The notes beneath the pieces are model-generated. The model worked only from the letters and a program-made list of their open reading frames with translations, searched no databases and had not been told where the DNA came from. A stretch of 18,305 bases of DNA, from the NCBI GenBank assembly GCA_934436435.1, contig CAKSAN010000022.1, positions 1 to 18,305 of the forward strand, in the 5' to 3' direction. Numbering within the stretch: position 1 is the stretch's first letter; the number at the start of each line of letters is the position of its first letter. Source of the stretch: an uncultured Acetatifactor sp. GTDB lineage: Bacteria; Bacillota; Clostridia; Lachnospirales; Lachnospiraceae. This document shows positions 1 to 8,552 of the stretch, one piece after another. The translations under genes were made by a program, and so were the position numbers.

Positions 1-102
1 AGAGCATCAGCTACTCTGTACCCACAGCTCGCTCCAAAGTGGGCACAGCGCAAGAGCATCAGCTACTCTGTACCCACGGCTCGCTCCAAAGTGGGCACAG
101 CG
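1..102. repeat. Two tandem copies of a 50-bp repeat
   Basis: Copy 1 is at 1-50 and copy 2 at 53-102, separated by CA. They differ at one base (position 26 versus 78, A/G). Each copy contains an imperfect hairpin: TGTACCCAC pairs with GTGGGCACA around a 13-base loop holding GCTCGCTCC. The first copy starts at the window edge, so more copies may lie to the left. No coding frame or known RNA family is recognised. It may be a dispersed intergenic hairpin element. Confidence 0.85.
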
Positions 103-152
103 TTGGAATTATAAGAATTTGTGCCTAACATATCAAACAGTACATAAAAACG

Positions 153-192
153 AAATGCCTACCGTGAACAGGAACCCTCACAGTAGGCATTT
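153..192 (-). terminator. Rho-independent terminator of the DUF853 ATPase gene
   Basis: The arms 153-167 and 178-192 form a 15-bp stem around a 10-base loop. Read on the minus strand the only irregular pair is a G-U wobble, whereas on the plus strand it would be a C-A mismatch. On the minus strand the stem is followed by CGTTTTTA. Both facts favour termination of the minus-strand gene that ends at 228. Confidence 0.8.
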
Positions 193-227
193 TAAATACA
201 TTAATTAACTCTCCAGTTACTATACAA

Positions 228-1760
228 TCACTTTCCAAACAGTGTGCTAAAGAGCCCTCTCTTGATAACCTGGGCGCCGGTGTTGATAAGCTGGCGCTCG
301 ATCTGGGCCTGTCTGCGTTCCGCTGCCTTTTCCTTCTTTTTCTGGGCAGCTTCCCACTCTTTCTGTTTCTGCTTTACGGCAGATTCCTGTAGCTTCGCCT
401 GCTGCTTCGCCAAGGCTTCCTTGTCCTTCTCCAACTGTGCCCGCTCTGCGGCCAGCTGCTCCGCCTTCGCCTCATGTTCCATGGTATCCGTCAGCACCTC
501 GTAGGCGGAAATATTGTCCACCGCCTCGTCGTAGTGTCCCATGCCATCCCGGGCCATCAGGTTCCGACGCTCCGTCTCATCCACCGGTCCCATAAAGCTC
601 TGGGGACAGATGATGGAAGTTCTCTGGGCGATTCCCGGTACACCGTTTTCATTCAGGAAGGAAGTCAGGGCTTCTCCCACGCCCAGTTCCATAATGACTT
701 CCTCTGCCTTGAAAGCAGGGTTGGCCCGCAGGGACTGTGCTGCTGCCCGGACGGCCTTCTGCTCCGCGGGAGTATACGCCCGGAGGGCATGCTGTACCCG
801 GTTGCTCAACTGTGCCAGCACGGAATCGGGAATATCGCTGGGGCTCTGGGTCACGAAATAGATGCCCACGCCTTTGGAACGGATCAGCTTCACCACCTGT
901 TCGATCTTCTGCACCAATATCTTCGGTGCATCGGCAAACAACAGGTGTGCCTCATCGAAGAAAAACACCAGCTTCGGCTTCTCCAGATCTCCCGCCTCGG
1001 GAAGCTTTTCAAACAGTTCGGACATCATCCATAACAGGAAGCTGGCATACAGAGTCGGATTCTGCACCAGTTTTACGCAGTTCAGCACATTGACAATGCC
1101 CTTGCCGTACACATCCGTCCGCATCCAGTCATAGATATCCAGATCCGGCTCCCCGAAAAAGAGGTCTCCGCCCTGATTTTCCAGCGGAAGCAATGCCCGC
1201 AGGATGCCGCCCACAGACTGTTTGGAGATGGTTCCGTAGGTGGTCAGATATTCGTCCTTGTGTTCTGCCACATAATTCAGTAAGATACGCAAATCCTTCA
1301 GGTCGATCAGCAAGAGTCCCTTATCGTCCGCGATCCGGAAGACGATATTCAGTACCCCTTCCTGTGCCGCAGTCAGCCCCAGAATCCGGGACAACAGCTC
1401 CGGTCCCATATCGGAGATGGTGGCTCTCACCGGATGTCCGCCCTCCTGATAGATGTCCCAGAAGCAAACCGGATAAGCCTTGTAGGAAAAGCTGTCGCGG
1501 ATGCCGAATTTGTCGATTCTCTTGTCCATGGATTCCGAAGCCACACCGGCCGTGGCAATGCCGGAGACGTCTCCCTTGACATCACACAAAAACACCGGAA
1601 CTCCCGCATCCGAAAAAGATTCCGCCATAGCTTTCATAGTGATGGTCTTGCCGGTGCCGCTGGCTCCCGCGATCAGACCGTGGCGGTTACTCATATTCAG
1701 CTGCATATTCACCCGCTGTCCGTCTGCCAGTCCCATATAGATCTGTCCGTCTGTATACAT
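228..1760 (-). CDS. HerA-like ATP-binding protein, DUF853 (YjgR) family
   Basis: Cytoplasmic P-loop ATPase of the HerA/FtsK-related DUF853 family; its cellular role is not established. Walker A is GASGTGKT at residues 32-39 and Walker B is LVFFFDEAH around 264-272 (D269, E270). A polar motif VTQSP at about 303-307 and an arginine region near 321-327 fit the hexameric HerA fold. The section with [10 protein letters not shown] is typical of YjgR proteins. Residues from about 425 to 500 are a charged Glu/Lys/Gln-rich coiled coil, followed by a short hydrophobic tail. The length of 510 residues is normal for the family. The start is ATG at 1760 with a GAGGGA-like site about 6 bases upstream. The Nim-like gene lies 56 bp upstream with no clear promoter between, so the two are probably co-transcribed. 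There is no adjacent nuclease of NurA or defence type. Confidence 0.9.
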   Translation of the reverse strand: MYTDGQIYMGLADGQRVNMQLNMSNRHGLIAGASGTGKTITMKAMAESFSDAGVPVFLCDVKGDVSGIATAGVASESMDKRIDKFGIRDSFSYKAYPVCFWDIYQEGGHPVRATISDMGPELLSRILGLTAAQEGVLNIVFRIADDKGLLLIDLKDLRILLNYVAEHKDEYLTTYGTISKQSVGGILRALLPLENQGGDLFFGEPDLDIYDWMRTDVYGKGIVNVLNCVKLVQNPTLYASFLLWMMSELFEKLPEAGDLEKPKLVFFFDEAHLLFADAPKILVQKIEQVVKLIRSKGVGIYFVTQSPSDIPDSVLAQLSNRVQHALRAYTPAEQKAVRAAAQSLRANPAFKAEEVIMELGVGEALTSFLNENGVPGIAQRTSIICPQSFMGPVDETERRNLMARDGMGHYDEAVDNISAYEVLTDTMEHEAKAEQLAAERAQLEKDKEALAKQQAKLQESAVKQKQKEWEAAQKKKEKAAERRQAQIERQLINTGAQVIKRGLFSTLFGK

Positions 1761-1816
1761 TGTTGTCCCTCATCCTCTCTTTTCTATCACTCTATAGCAA
1801 TTCTTCCCTGTACCCG

Positions 1817-2308
1817 CTATGCCTTTTTGGAACGCCTCTTGCCGGTCATCCGCTCCACCTTCAGGCAGAAGACTTCCGTCATGGCCATGACTTCCGGACG
1901 GAAGACGAAGCCTTCTGTTCTGTCGGGGTAGTACTGTTTCATCAGCAGATCCAGTGCTTTCTGTTTCTCCGCATCCGACAGGATCTCTATAATTCCCTGA
2001 CCGATCACACTTTCATATTCCATGGTGCACTGACAGCCGTCTTCTTTCTCCGACAACACCAGTCTGTGGGAGCAGTCCATCTCAAAGCTTGCTCTGGAAT
2101 CTTTGCGGATCAGGTCATACTTTTTCCCTTCCTTTGCCCCGTGAAAATAGAGTGTCACCTTGCCGTCTTTTTCTTCCAGTCCAAAGTTTAACGGCAGGAT
2201 GTACGGATAACCTTCCTCATCATTCAGTGCCAGTCTGCACACATCACATCTCTTCATGACATCTGTCATTTCCGAAAACTCTGTAATCTCACGATCTTTG
2301 CGACGCAT
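1817..2308 (-). CDS. Nim-like pyridoxamine 5'-phosphate oxidase family flavoprotein
   Basis: Small (163 residue) split-barrel protein of the pyridoxamine-phosphate-oxidase-like superfamily, nearest to the Nim (nitroimidazole reductase) group. GYPYILPLNFG at 33-43 and LYFHGAKEGKK at 53-63 are the two signature stretches that line the flavin pocket. The C-terminus is basic (KRRSKKA). Nim-like proteins are common in gut anaerobes. The sequence alone does not show nitroimidazole resistance; another flavin-dependent reduction is equally possible. The start is ATG at 2308, preceded by GGAGGAAG. It has its own promoter just inside the ptb-buk terminator and is likely followed by the DUF853 gene in one transcript. 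Confidence 0.85.
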   Translation of the reverse strand: MRRKDREITEFSEMTDVMKRCDVCRLALNDEEGYPYILPLNFGLEEKDGKVTLYFHGAKEGKKYDLIRKDSRASFEMDCSHRLVLSEKEDGCQCTMEYESVIGQGIIEILSDAEKQKALDLLMKQYYPDRTEGFVFRPEVMAMTEVFCLKVERMTGKRRSKKA

Positions 2309-2366
2309 TGCTCTTCCTCCTATGCTGCCTGTATTTTTGTCAAAATCCGCTTTCGCAGTTATATTT

Positions 2367-2396
2367 ACTATAGCGCATAAACAGGATAGAATGCAA
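2367..2396 (-). promoter_or_regulatory. Predicted sigma-A promoter of the Nim-like gene
   Basis: On the minus strand, -35 TTGCAT (2391-2396) and -10 TATAGT (2367-2372) are separated by 18 bp. The transcript would start near 2360, leaving a leader of about 50 bases with a GGAGGAAG ribosome site. Confidence 0.55.
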
Positions 2397-2404
2397 CTAT
2401 ATAT

Positions 2405-2466
2405 AAAAAATCCCGATGGAAGGAGTTCTGTGTTTTACATAGAACCCTGTTCCACCGGGAATTTTA
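2405..2466 (-). terminator. Terminator of the ptb-buk transcript
   Basis: A long imperfect hairpin lies just downstream of the buk stop codon. On the minus strand TCCCGGTGGAA pairs with TTCCATCGGGA, and an inner helix pairs GGGTTCT with AGAACTC around an A-rich loop. It is followed by a run of six T. The opposite strand also has a T-rich tail, so it could act both ways, but only the minus strand has an upstream gene. Confidence 0.85.
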
Positions 2467-2477
2467 TTTTTTATAAA

Positions 2478-3545
2478 TTAGTACTGCTTTACCTCCTCTT
2501 CACCGTTCATGACACGCAGTGCGCCCTGTGCCAGAGCTAACAGCTCGTCTTCACCGGGATATACGGTCACGGGAGCGATCCAGCCGCATCTCTCTTTCAG
2601 TTTTGCCACAACGTCCTCACCGTATGCAATACCGCCGGTGATGATGATCTGGTCTACCTTGCCGTTCAGAACACAGGCCATAGCGCCGATGTCCTTGGCT
2701 ACCTGTAACAGAAATGCCTGCTTTACCTCTGCTGCCTTGGCATCGCCTTCATTGGCACGCTTGGTCACCTCACGCATATCGTTGGTGCCCAGATAAGAAT
2801 TCAGGCCGCCCTTGCCGATCAGCTTTGCACTGATCTCCTTCTCGGTATATTTTCCGGAGAAGCACATTTTTACCAGTGCTGCGCAGGGAACGCCGCCTGC
2901 ACGCTCGGGAGAGAATGCACCGTCACCGTCGAAAGCGCTGAATACATCTACGACCTTGCCATCCTCATGTGCGCCTACGGATACACCGCCGCCCATATGT
3001 ACGACTACCAGACGTAAGGACTCGTAAGGCTTGCCAGCCTCTTTTGCATATCTCTTGGCAACTGCCTTCTGGTTCAGGGCATGGAAGATACTTCCTCTGG
3101 GAATCTCTTCCAGACCGGAATATCTTGCGATGGGCATCAGCTCGTCTACTACAACGGGGTCTACGATGTAAGAGGGAACGCCGATCTCATCACCGATCTC
3201 TCTTGCCAGAATACCACCTAAGTTGGAAGCATGCTGACCCTGTACACCGATTTTCAGATCCTCCAGCAGATCATCGGTGACAGCATAAGTACCGCTGGGG
3301 ATGGGCTTTAACAGACCGCCACGTCCTACGATCACGTTGAAGCTCTTCAGGTCGCAGTTCTTCTCTGCCAGAAGATCGGTAATGATCTTCTTACGGAAAT
3401 CCTTCTGCTCGAAAATAGTATCGTATTTGGAGATCTCCTCGGTAGAATGTCTCAGAGTTTCTTCAAATAATAAGGTCTCATCCTCAAATACACCGATCTT
3501 GGTGGAGGTGGAACCGGGATTGATTACCAGACTCTTGATTGCCAT
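2478..3545 (-). CDS. buk: Butyrate kinase
   Basis: Converts butyryl phosphate and ADP to butyrate and ATP, the energy-conserving last step of the phosphotransbutyrylase/butyrate-kinase route. It belongs to the acetokinase (ASKHA) family. INPGSTSTK at residues 8-16 is the N-terminal phosphate-binding loop; [11 protein letters not shown] and the later IITGGIAYG are further nucleotide-site motifs. The length of 355 residues is standard. The ATG at 3545 is chosen because AGGAGGAAA sits about 6 bases upstream and the protein then begins [11 protein letters not shown]. An in-frame GTG at 3593 would only add a non-homologous leader. It follows ptb in the order usual in clostridia and ends at a strong terminator. 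Confidence 0.97.
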   Translation of the reverse strand: MAIKSLVINPGSTSTKIGVFEDETLLFEETLRHSTEEISKYDTIFEQKDFRKKIITDLLAEKNCDLKSFNVIVGRGGLLKPIPSGTYAVTDDLLEDLKIGVQGQHASNLGGILAREIGDEIGVPSYIVDPVVVDELMPIARYSGLEEIPRGSIFHALNQKAVAKRYAKEAGKPYESLRLVVVHMGGGVSVGAHEDGKVVDVFSAFDGDGAFSPERAGGVPCAALVKMCFSGKYTEKEISAKLIGKGGLNSYLGTNDMREVTKRANEGDAKAAEVKQAFLLQVAKDIGAMACVLNGKVDQIIITGGIAYGEDVVAKLKERCGWIAPVTVYPGEDELLALAQGALRVMNGEEEVKQY

Positions 3546-3665
3546 TGTATGTTTCCTCCTATATTCACTCTTATGATTTACCGCTTTATTCACTACGGCA
3601 TCTATGCCTGCCGACAGCAGTTCACTTGCAGCTTCCGCAGCGGCATCTATAATGATATCCTTAAC
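3546..3665 (-). other. Open, in-frame ptb-buk intergenic linker
   Basis: The 120 bp between the ptb stop TAA and the buk ATG keep the same reading frame and hold no further stop for 40 codons. The translation is Ala-rich and helical-looking, starting [17 protein letters not shown]. The decamer ATAGATGCCG (minus strand) occurs twice, at 3641-3650 and 3596-3605, 45 bp apart. The buk ribosome site is at its downstream end. It may be only spacer or mRNA structure; see the findings. Confidence 0.5.
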
Positions 3666-4583
3666 TTACTTCTGGTTCTTCTTCATCTCTTCTGCCACAA
3701 CTGCTGCCAGTGCCAGAGAGTATACCTTGGTCTCGAAGGTATCGGAACGGCTGGTCAGGACTACGGGTACCTTGGTACCGGTCAGGATGCATCCGTTCTT
3801 TACTTTTACCATATGTACGATTGCCTTGTATACAAGGTTGCCGGCATGGATATCCGGGAACAGCAGGACATCTGCATCACCCTGGATCTTACGGTCGGTT
3901 GCACCCTTATGCTTTGCTGCTTCGGGATCAATGGCCAGATCCAGAGACAGCGGGCCGTCTACGATACAGCCGGGGATCTGTCCCTCTTCGCACATCTTGG
4001 TCAGTTCTGCCGCATCCAGAGTAACGGGCATCTTGGGATTCACAACTTCTACAGCTGCCAGAGGCGCTACCTTAGGCTCTGCAACGCCGCAGGCATTACA
4101 TACCGGAATGGTGTTCTTGATGATCTGTACCTTCTCCTCCAAAGTAGGATAGGTCATAAATGCAACATCGGTCAGGAACAAAAGTCTGTCAATGCCGGGG
4201 ATCTCAAATACACATACATGGGACAGGGTTCCGCCGGTACGAAGACCTACTTCCTTGTTCAGTACGCTCTTTAAGAAATTCTTGGAGTCGATCAGACCCT
4301 TCATATACATATCTGCACGACCGTCATGTGCCAGCTTTACAGCTTTCAGGGAAGCTTCGATCATATCCGGCTCGTTGATGATCTCATAATCGGTCAGATC
4401 CATGTTCATACCGGCAGCGATCTCACGGATCTTCGCCTCATCACCTACCAGGATCGCATCTGCAATGCCCAGTCTCTTGGCTTCATGTACAGCTTCCAGT
4501 ACTGCACTGTCCTGTGCAACGGAGACTGCAACGGTCTTTTTTCCACACTCTTTTACTTTTGCTACGATGTCATCAAAATTCAT
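3666..4583 (-). CDS. ptb: Phosphate butyryltransferase
   Basis: Exchanges CoA for phosphate on butyryl-CoA to give butyryl phosphate, which Buk then uses for ATP synthesis. It is a member of the phosphate acetyl/butyryl transferase family (cytoplasmic). Its 305 residues match the usual length of about 300. Family stretches include YMKGLIDSKNFLK, RTGGTLSHVCVFE, FLTDVAFMTYP, VDGPLSLDLAI and the C-terminal TGTKVPVVLTSRSD. The start is ATG at 4583, with AAAGGAATGGAAG upstream. First gene of the ptb-buk operon, preceded by a predicted promoter and a structured leader of about 139 bases. The presence of ptb-buk rather than only a CoA transferase suggests a butyrate producer of Coprococcus type. Confidence 0.97.
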   Translation of the reverse strand: MNFDDIVAKVKECGKKTVAVSVAQDSAVLEAVHEAKRLGIADAILVGDEAKIREIAAGMNMDLTDYEIINEPDMIEASLKAVKLAHDGRADMYMKGLIDSKNFLKSVLNKEVGLRTGGTLSHVCVFEIPGIDRLLFLTDVAFMTYPTLEEKVQIIKNTIPVCNACGVAEPKVAPLAAVEVVNPKMPVTLDAAELTKMCEEGQIPGCIVDGPLSLDLAIDPEAAKHKGATDRKIQGDADVLLFPDIHAGNLVYKAIVHMVKVKNGCILTGTKVPVVLTSRSDTFETKVYSLALAAVVAEEMKKNQK

Positions 4584-4634
4584 TTTCTTCCATTCCTTTC
4601 CGCCCCTTCGCGGGCTCCAAGTATGAATACATTC

Positions 4635-4696
4635 CAGAATCAGCCAACACAGCTATTTCCATGCGAGCATGGCAATAGCTGTCTCGTCCGATTCTG
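4635..4696 (-). promoter_or_regulatory. Large hairpin in the ptb leader
   Basis: The core ACAGCTATT-T-CCATGC (4649-4664) pairs with GCATGG-C-AATAGCTGT (4667-4682) with one mismatch. After a symmetrical 7/7 internal loop, an outer helix pairs CAGAATC (4635-4641) with GATTCTG (4690-4696). It lies between the predicted promoter and the ptb start, and no T run follows on the minus strand, so it is not a normal terminator. It could stabilise the mRNA, bind a regulator, or be an inserted dispersed repeat. Confidence 0.75.
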
Positions 4697-4728
4697 CTGC
4701 TTTCTGAATAGTCACTCTAATCGTTAAA

Positions 4729-4757
4729 ATAATAACACACTGGAATACAAAAATCAA
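4729..4757 (-). promoter_or_regulatory. Predicted promoter of ptb-buk
   Basis: On the minus strand, -35 TTGATT (4752-4757) and -10 TATTAT (4729-4734) are 17 bp apart. Transcription would start near 4722, giving a leader of about 139 bases that contains the hairpin at 4635-4696. Confidence 0.65.
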
Positions 4758-4774
4758 GCTACTATGACAAATAT

Positions 4775-4797
4775 AGCCACCTCTAAATGAGGTGGCT
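4775..4797 (-). terminator. Hairpin terminator overlapping the HAD gene stop codon
   Basis: AGCCACCTC (4775-4783) and GAGGTGGCT (4789-4797) form a perfect 9-bp stem with a 5-base loop. The loop carries the end of the HAD gene, whose TAG stop is at 4783-4785. On the minus strand the stem is followed by ATATTTGT, a weak T tract. It probably ends the RND-GLUG-HAD transcript. Confidence 0.65.
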
Positions 4798-5424
4798 GAT
4801 ATCTGCCAGGGTCGGTACGCAGGCGTACAGACATTTTTTTAAATTTTCATCCGGCGGTGTCTGATCCGGTACCATCACGACTTTGCAGCCGGCGCGGTAA
4901 GCACTTAAGACTCCGTTGGGGGAATCCTCCACTGCCATACATTCCTCCGGTGCCAGTTCCAGCTGCTCGCAGGCATAGAGATAAATATCCGGAGACGGCT
5001 TGCCCTCCGCCACCATGGTTGCCGAAATCAGTTTTTCAAAATAGGGACGCAGCCCCGTAAGCGTCAGATATTTTTCTGTCCGTTCCAGATCTGTCGCCGT
5101 GGCAACCGCTGCGGTAATGTGTCTCCTCTTCAGATCTTCCAAAAGCTCCACGGCACCGGGCTTGCATTTGATGCCATCCCGCTCCAGAGCTTCCTCCATC
5201 ATTTCTTTTCTCTTATCACGCACCGCATAATAATCAAAATCCTCGCCGTACCAGGCCTTCAGCTGTCTGGGAGCAAAGGGCCTGCCCAGACTGCGCATCG
5301 TAAGTGCCTGCTCATCCGTCATGGTATAGCCGCAGGCCGCCAGTGCTTTCGGCCAGAAAATACGGTAATATTTTTCGGTATCGATCAACGTACCGTCCAT
5401 ATCAAACAAAACTGCCCGGATCAT
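4783..5424 (-). CDS. HAD-superfamily hydrolase, beta-phosphoglucomutase-like
   Basis: Cytoplasmic phosphatase or phosphomutase of HAD subfamily I. All four HAD motifs are present: motif I DMDGTLIDTE with nucleophile D8 and D10; motif II T109 in VATAT; motif III K142 in GKPSPD; motif IV E166-D167 in VEDSPNG. The helical cap between motifs I and II (about 20-90) is of the C1 type. At 213 residues it is typical of PgmB/Gph-like enzymes; the substrate cannot be read from sequence. Its ATG overlaps the stop of the GLUG protein gene by 4 bp (ATGA), so translation is probably coupled. That places a cytoplasmic phosphatase at the end of an exporter/surface-protein operon. Confidence 0.93.
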   Translation of the reverse strand: MIRAVLFDMDGTLIDTEKYYRIFWPKALAACGYTMTDEQALTMRSLGRPFAPRQLKAWYGEDFDYYAVRDKRKEMMEEALERDGIKCKPGAVELLEDLKRRHITAAVATATDLERTEKYLTLTGLRPYFEKLISATMVAEGKPSPDIYLYACEQLELAPEECMAVEDSPNGVLSAYRAGCKVVMVPDQTPPDENLKKCLYACVPTLADISHLI

Positions 5425-8400
5425 AAGTTTTCCTCTGTTTCGTCCGCCTGTGCGGCATTTTCTGCTGTGTCTGTTCCTGCTATTTTGCTTTTGTCTTTTG
5501 CAGCTATCTGGTCACGCTTTGCAGCCTTACGCATCTTCCGGCGCTTTGCCGCTTTTTTTCCAAGCAATATAATCAACAGGATCACCACCGCACCGCCGGC
5601 AATACAAAGTACGGTCGTCAGCGTATGACTGCCTTCTGCTTCAACAACACGGAAGCTGCCGGGCACCTCCATAGTGAACTGTCGGTAGCTGCCGATCACT
5701 GCAGATTCCACCTCTCTGTACTCTCCGTCCTGTTCTACCTGTACAGTTGCGTTGTCCGCATTCTCACAGAAGACTCGCAGAGTAACTTCTCCGGTGTAAT
5801 CCGGTGCATCTTCTTCCATAGAGTTCGTCAGAGCCACCGTATAAGTGTCCCCCTCCACTTGCAGATGCAGTGCCGCATTGGGATAGAAGTTACCCTCTGC
5901 CATAACTAACGGCTTATTGTCATCATTTTTCTGGTCGGAAGCAATGGATGCGGTCCACTCCTGGTACTCCGCTTCCAACACCCTGTTGCCGGTAATATAA
6001 CTGAAGTCATAATCCGGCCATACACCGTAATAGCCATCCTTCTCCGGCACCTCCGGGATCTGGTCCGCGGACAGATAATCCCCGTAGCCACATTTGTAAG
6101 AAGCTACCTCCTCGCCATCCGCCTGGAAGGTGATGGTGAACTGGGAAAAGGCCTCCGGAACACCGTCTTTCTTGCAAAATTCCTGGTATGTCAACGGTGT
6201 GGCTCCGCCCTGGTAACCGATGCCGTCTACACCGCCGACACCGCCTTCTACATAATAGTTGCCGTACATGGTACCGTCATCACTGACCTTTCCGGCAATG
6301 CTTCCCTGGCCTTCGCCGGACATCTCCAGATCGTTGTACGCATAACTGTAGAAAATATCACAGCCTTCTCCGGCGATTCCACCAATGTAATTCTTGCCGG
6401 TGATCCTGCCCATGCTGTAGCAGCTACGAATCGCATAGCTGGCAGATCCGGCAACGCCTCCCACATAGCTGCCGTCGGTGCTTTCTACCGGCGCATAGGA
6501 TTCACAGGAAATGATGGCACCGTATTCCGCCTTGCCGACAACACCGCCCACATAATCCTTTTTACCGGTCACATCTCCCAGATTCCGGCTGTCTCTCACC
6601 ACCGCTTTGATGGTCTGCTCCACATCGAAGCTGTCTGCTCCGCTCAGAGTAATGTCATCCTCAGGATCAAAATCATATTCCGTTGCCACCTGTCCGACGA
6701 TTCCGCCCACATTGGTATCCGCTTCCACCGTTCCCCGGTTCACACACAGGGTCACCTTTCCCTTCTGGAAGCTGGAAGTATCATAACGGGCTTCTTCGGT
6801 TCCTTCCGGTTCTGCCGTACTGTCCTCGGCATCGGGATCTCCGGGATTCACTTCTCCCTTGCTGGCCGCTTCATCCGAGGCATCTTCTACGGAAATTCCT
6901 TCATATCGGAAGAGATCATCCCTGATCTCGCTGACCAGTCTCCGCAGAACTCTTGCCTGATCCATCAGTTCGTCCATATGTGCGTTGGTACTATCCGTAC
7001 CCGCCTCCAGCACATCTCCCAGCTGACCCAACTGGTCAAAAGCATTATTCAGGCTCTTATTCAAGGTATCCAGATTATCCTTGATGCCGCCACTTCGGTC
7101 TGTGGAAGCATTGGTCATATTGTCCAGATGTTTGGTGGCATTTTCACCGAATTTCTTCAATGCCACCTTATAGCTTTCCGTGTCATCCGGCACAGTAACA
7201 GTGATGTTTCCGCCACTAACGTCATTGCCGCCCCAGTTACCGTTCCAGATGTCATTTCCGCTGATGGTAACGTCATGACTGTTGCCGTTATTCTTGTCAT
7301 TATTTGCCTGGTTGTTCAATTCATCATTCAGGATCTTCAGGTCATTGCTGACACCATTCAGTTCCTGATTGTAAATGTACCACAGATCCGTTGCAGTTCC
7401 ACTTAAAGAACTTCCCGCGTTGTTGGCATCTTTCAGATTGGAGCTGATGCTCTTGGCGATGCTGGCGGTCTGCTTACTGTAGCTGCTGACATCTTTCTGG
7501 GTGGCATCCAGCAGATCCAGGAATTTGTCCGTCTCGGTGTCCAGTTCTTTTAGTTTATCGCTGAGATACTGAATCTCCAGAAACGGCTCCATCTGACCTA
7601 CGATACCGCCCACATCTTTTCTACCCTGCACCTGTCCGGTATTGGTACAATTCTGCAAATAGCCCTGGTGCAGTCTGCCTACGATACCACCGGTATTGTA
7701 GCCTACATGCTGATAGCCGACAGCTCCGGAATTGGAACAATAGTAGATCTTACCGTCTGAGATTCCCGCGATTCCGCCGGTATCTGTATGGGCTGCCACG
7801 TTGGAAGTACTGTTGATCTGTTCCAGATTGTCAACGGTAATGTCTTCCAGATCATAGGTCACTTCCGCACTGTAGGTATTGATATTACCGCTGTTGCTGC
7901 AATTATTCAGGACACCGTGATTGTTACCCACGATGCCGCCTGCGGAATGGTTACCGATGACATTTCCACCGGATTCACACCGCCGGATCTCACCGCTCTC
8001 GGCATTGACGCCGGCAATACCACCAACCTCATTGTCACCGATCACATTTCCGGTGAATTTACAATTTTCAATACTGCCGTAGTTCACTCCGGCGATGCCG
8101 CCGACCTGACTCTGGCTTCCGGAAGGAGATACCTCGCCCGTCACCGTAAGGTTTCGGATCTTAGCCCCTTCCTGCACATAGCGGAACAATCCGACAGCCG
8201 ATCCGTTTCCCGTTAACTTCACATTGGAAATCATAAACCCGCCGCCCTCAAAGATTCCCGCAAACGTAGGAATGCTGAATTCGCTGGCCATACTTAGAAC
8301 AATGTCGTTCTGCAATACCACTTTTTTATCTCTTGACCAACTGTCCAGTACACAGTTCTCTGCCAGCTTCCGCAGGTCTTCCTCTGTGCTGATCTCTATA

Positions 8401-8552
8401 ACCGCATAATCCTGCTCTTTTAAAGTGCTGCTATAGCCGCTGCCACCCTTGTACTGTTCATAGGTCAGGGTCTCTGCCGCATAGGCGGTGGCCGGTGTCT
8501 GCAAGATCAATGCTGCTCCCAGCAGGAAACATAATAATCTCTTACTGTTCAT
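5421..8552 (-). CDS. GLUG-repeat cell-surface protein with helical insert and C-terminal membrane anchor
   Basis: Predicted exported, membrane-anchored protein of 1043 residues. Residues 1-26 form a signal peptide (MNSKRLLCFLL, cleavage near AYA-A). Two blocks of GLUG-type (V)GGI(A/V)G motifs follow: six copies at about 150-320 and five at about 615-753. They are separated by a long Asn/Leu/Asp-rich predicted coiled-coil region (about 328-545) and an acidic linker. After a beta-rich region come one membrane helix (about 978-998) and a basic, then acidic, cytoplasmic tail. GLUG repeats occur in IgA peptidases and other surface proteins; no protease motif was seen here. The start at 8552 was chosen because GAGGGAAC lies upstream and the signal peptide then starts at once. 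The start overlaps the 3' end of the exporter gene by 11 bp, and the HAD gene overlaps its own end, so it belongs to the exporter operon. Possible role: extracytoplasmic partner of the exporter, or adhesin. Confidence 0.88.
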   Translation of the reverse strand: MNSKRLLCFLLGAALILQTPATAYAAETLTYEQYKGGSGYSSTLKEQDYAVIEISTEEDLRKLAENCVLDSWSRDKKVVLQNDIVLSMASEFSIPTFAGIFEGGGFMISNVKLTGNGSAVGLFRYVQEGAKIRNLTVTGEVSPSGSQSQVGGIAGVNYGSIENCKFTGNVIGDNEVGGIAGVNAESGEIRRCESGGNVIGNHSAGGIVGNNHGVLNNCSNSGNINTYSAEVTYDLEDITVDNLEQINSTSNVAAHTDTGGIAGISDGKIYYCSNSGAVGYQHVGYNTGGIVGRLHQGYLQNCTNTGQVQGRKDVGGIVGQMEPFLEIQYLSDKLKELDTETDKFLDLLDATQKDVSSYSKQTASIAKSISSNLKDANNAGSSLSGTATDLWYIYNQELNGVSNDLKILNDELNNQANNDKNNGNSHDVTISGNDIWNGNWGGNDVSGGNITVTVPDDTESYKVALKKFGENATKHLDNMTNASTDRSGGIKDNLDTLNKSLNNAFDQLGQLGDVLEAGTDSTNAHMDELMDQARVLRRLVSEIRDDLFRYEGISVEDASDEAASKGEVNPGDPDAEDSTAEPEGTEEARYDTSSFQKGKVTLCVNRGTVEADTNVGGIVGQVATEYDFDPEDDITLSGADSFDVEQTIKAVVRDSRNLGDVTGKKDYVGGVVGKAEYGAIISCESYAPVESTDGSYVGGVAGSASYAIRSCYSMGRITGKNYIGGIAGEGCDIFYSYAYNDLEMSGEGQGSIAGKVSDDGTMYGNYYVEGGVGGVDGIGYQGGATPLTYQEFCKKDGVPEAFSQFTITFQADGEEVASYKCGYGDYLSADQIPEVPEKDGYYGVWPDYDFSYITGNRVLEAEYQEWTASIASDQKNDDNKPLVMAEGNFYPNAALHLQVEGDTYTVALTNSMEEDAPDYTGEVTLRVFCENADNATVQVEQDGEYREVESAVIGSYRQFTMEVPGSFRVVEAEGSHTLTTVLCIAGGAVVILLIILLGKKAAKRRKMRKAAKRDQIAAKDKSKIAGTDTAENAAQADETEENL

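Noticed and set aside
1..102. Tandem repeats as a CRISPR array
   Set aside because: Only two copies with a 2-bp gap and no spacers; no cas genes nearby.
474..1034. Plus-strand open frame opposite the DUF853 ATPase
   Set aside because: Shadow of a conserved gene with strong Walker motifs on the other strand.
3549..4274. Long plus-strand open frame opposite ptb
   Set aside because: It is antisense to well-supported ptb and has no ribosome site; the protein is not family-like.
4635..4696. ptb leader hairpin as a terminator or attenuator
   Set aside because: No T run follows on the minus strand, and no competing alternative stem with a T tract was seen.
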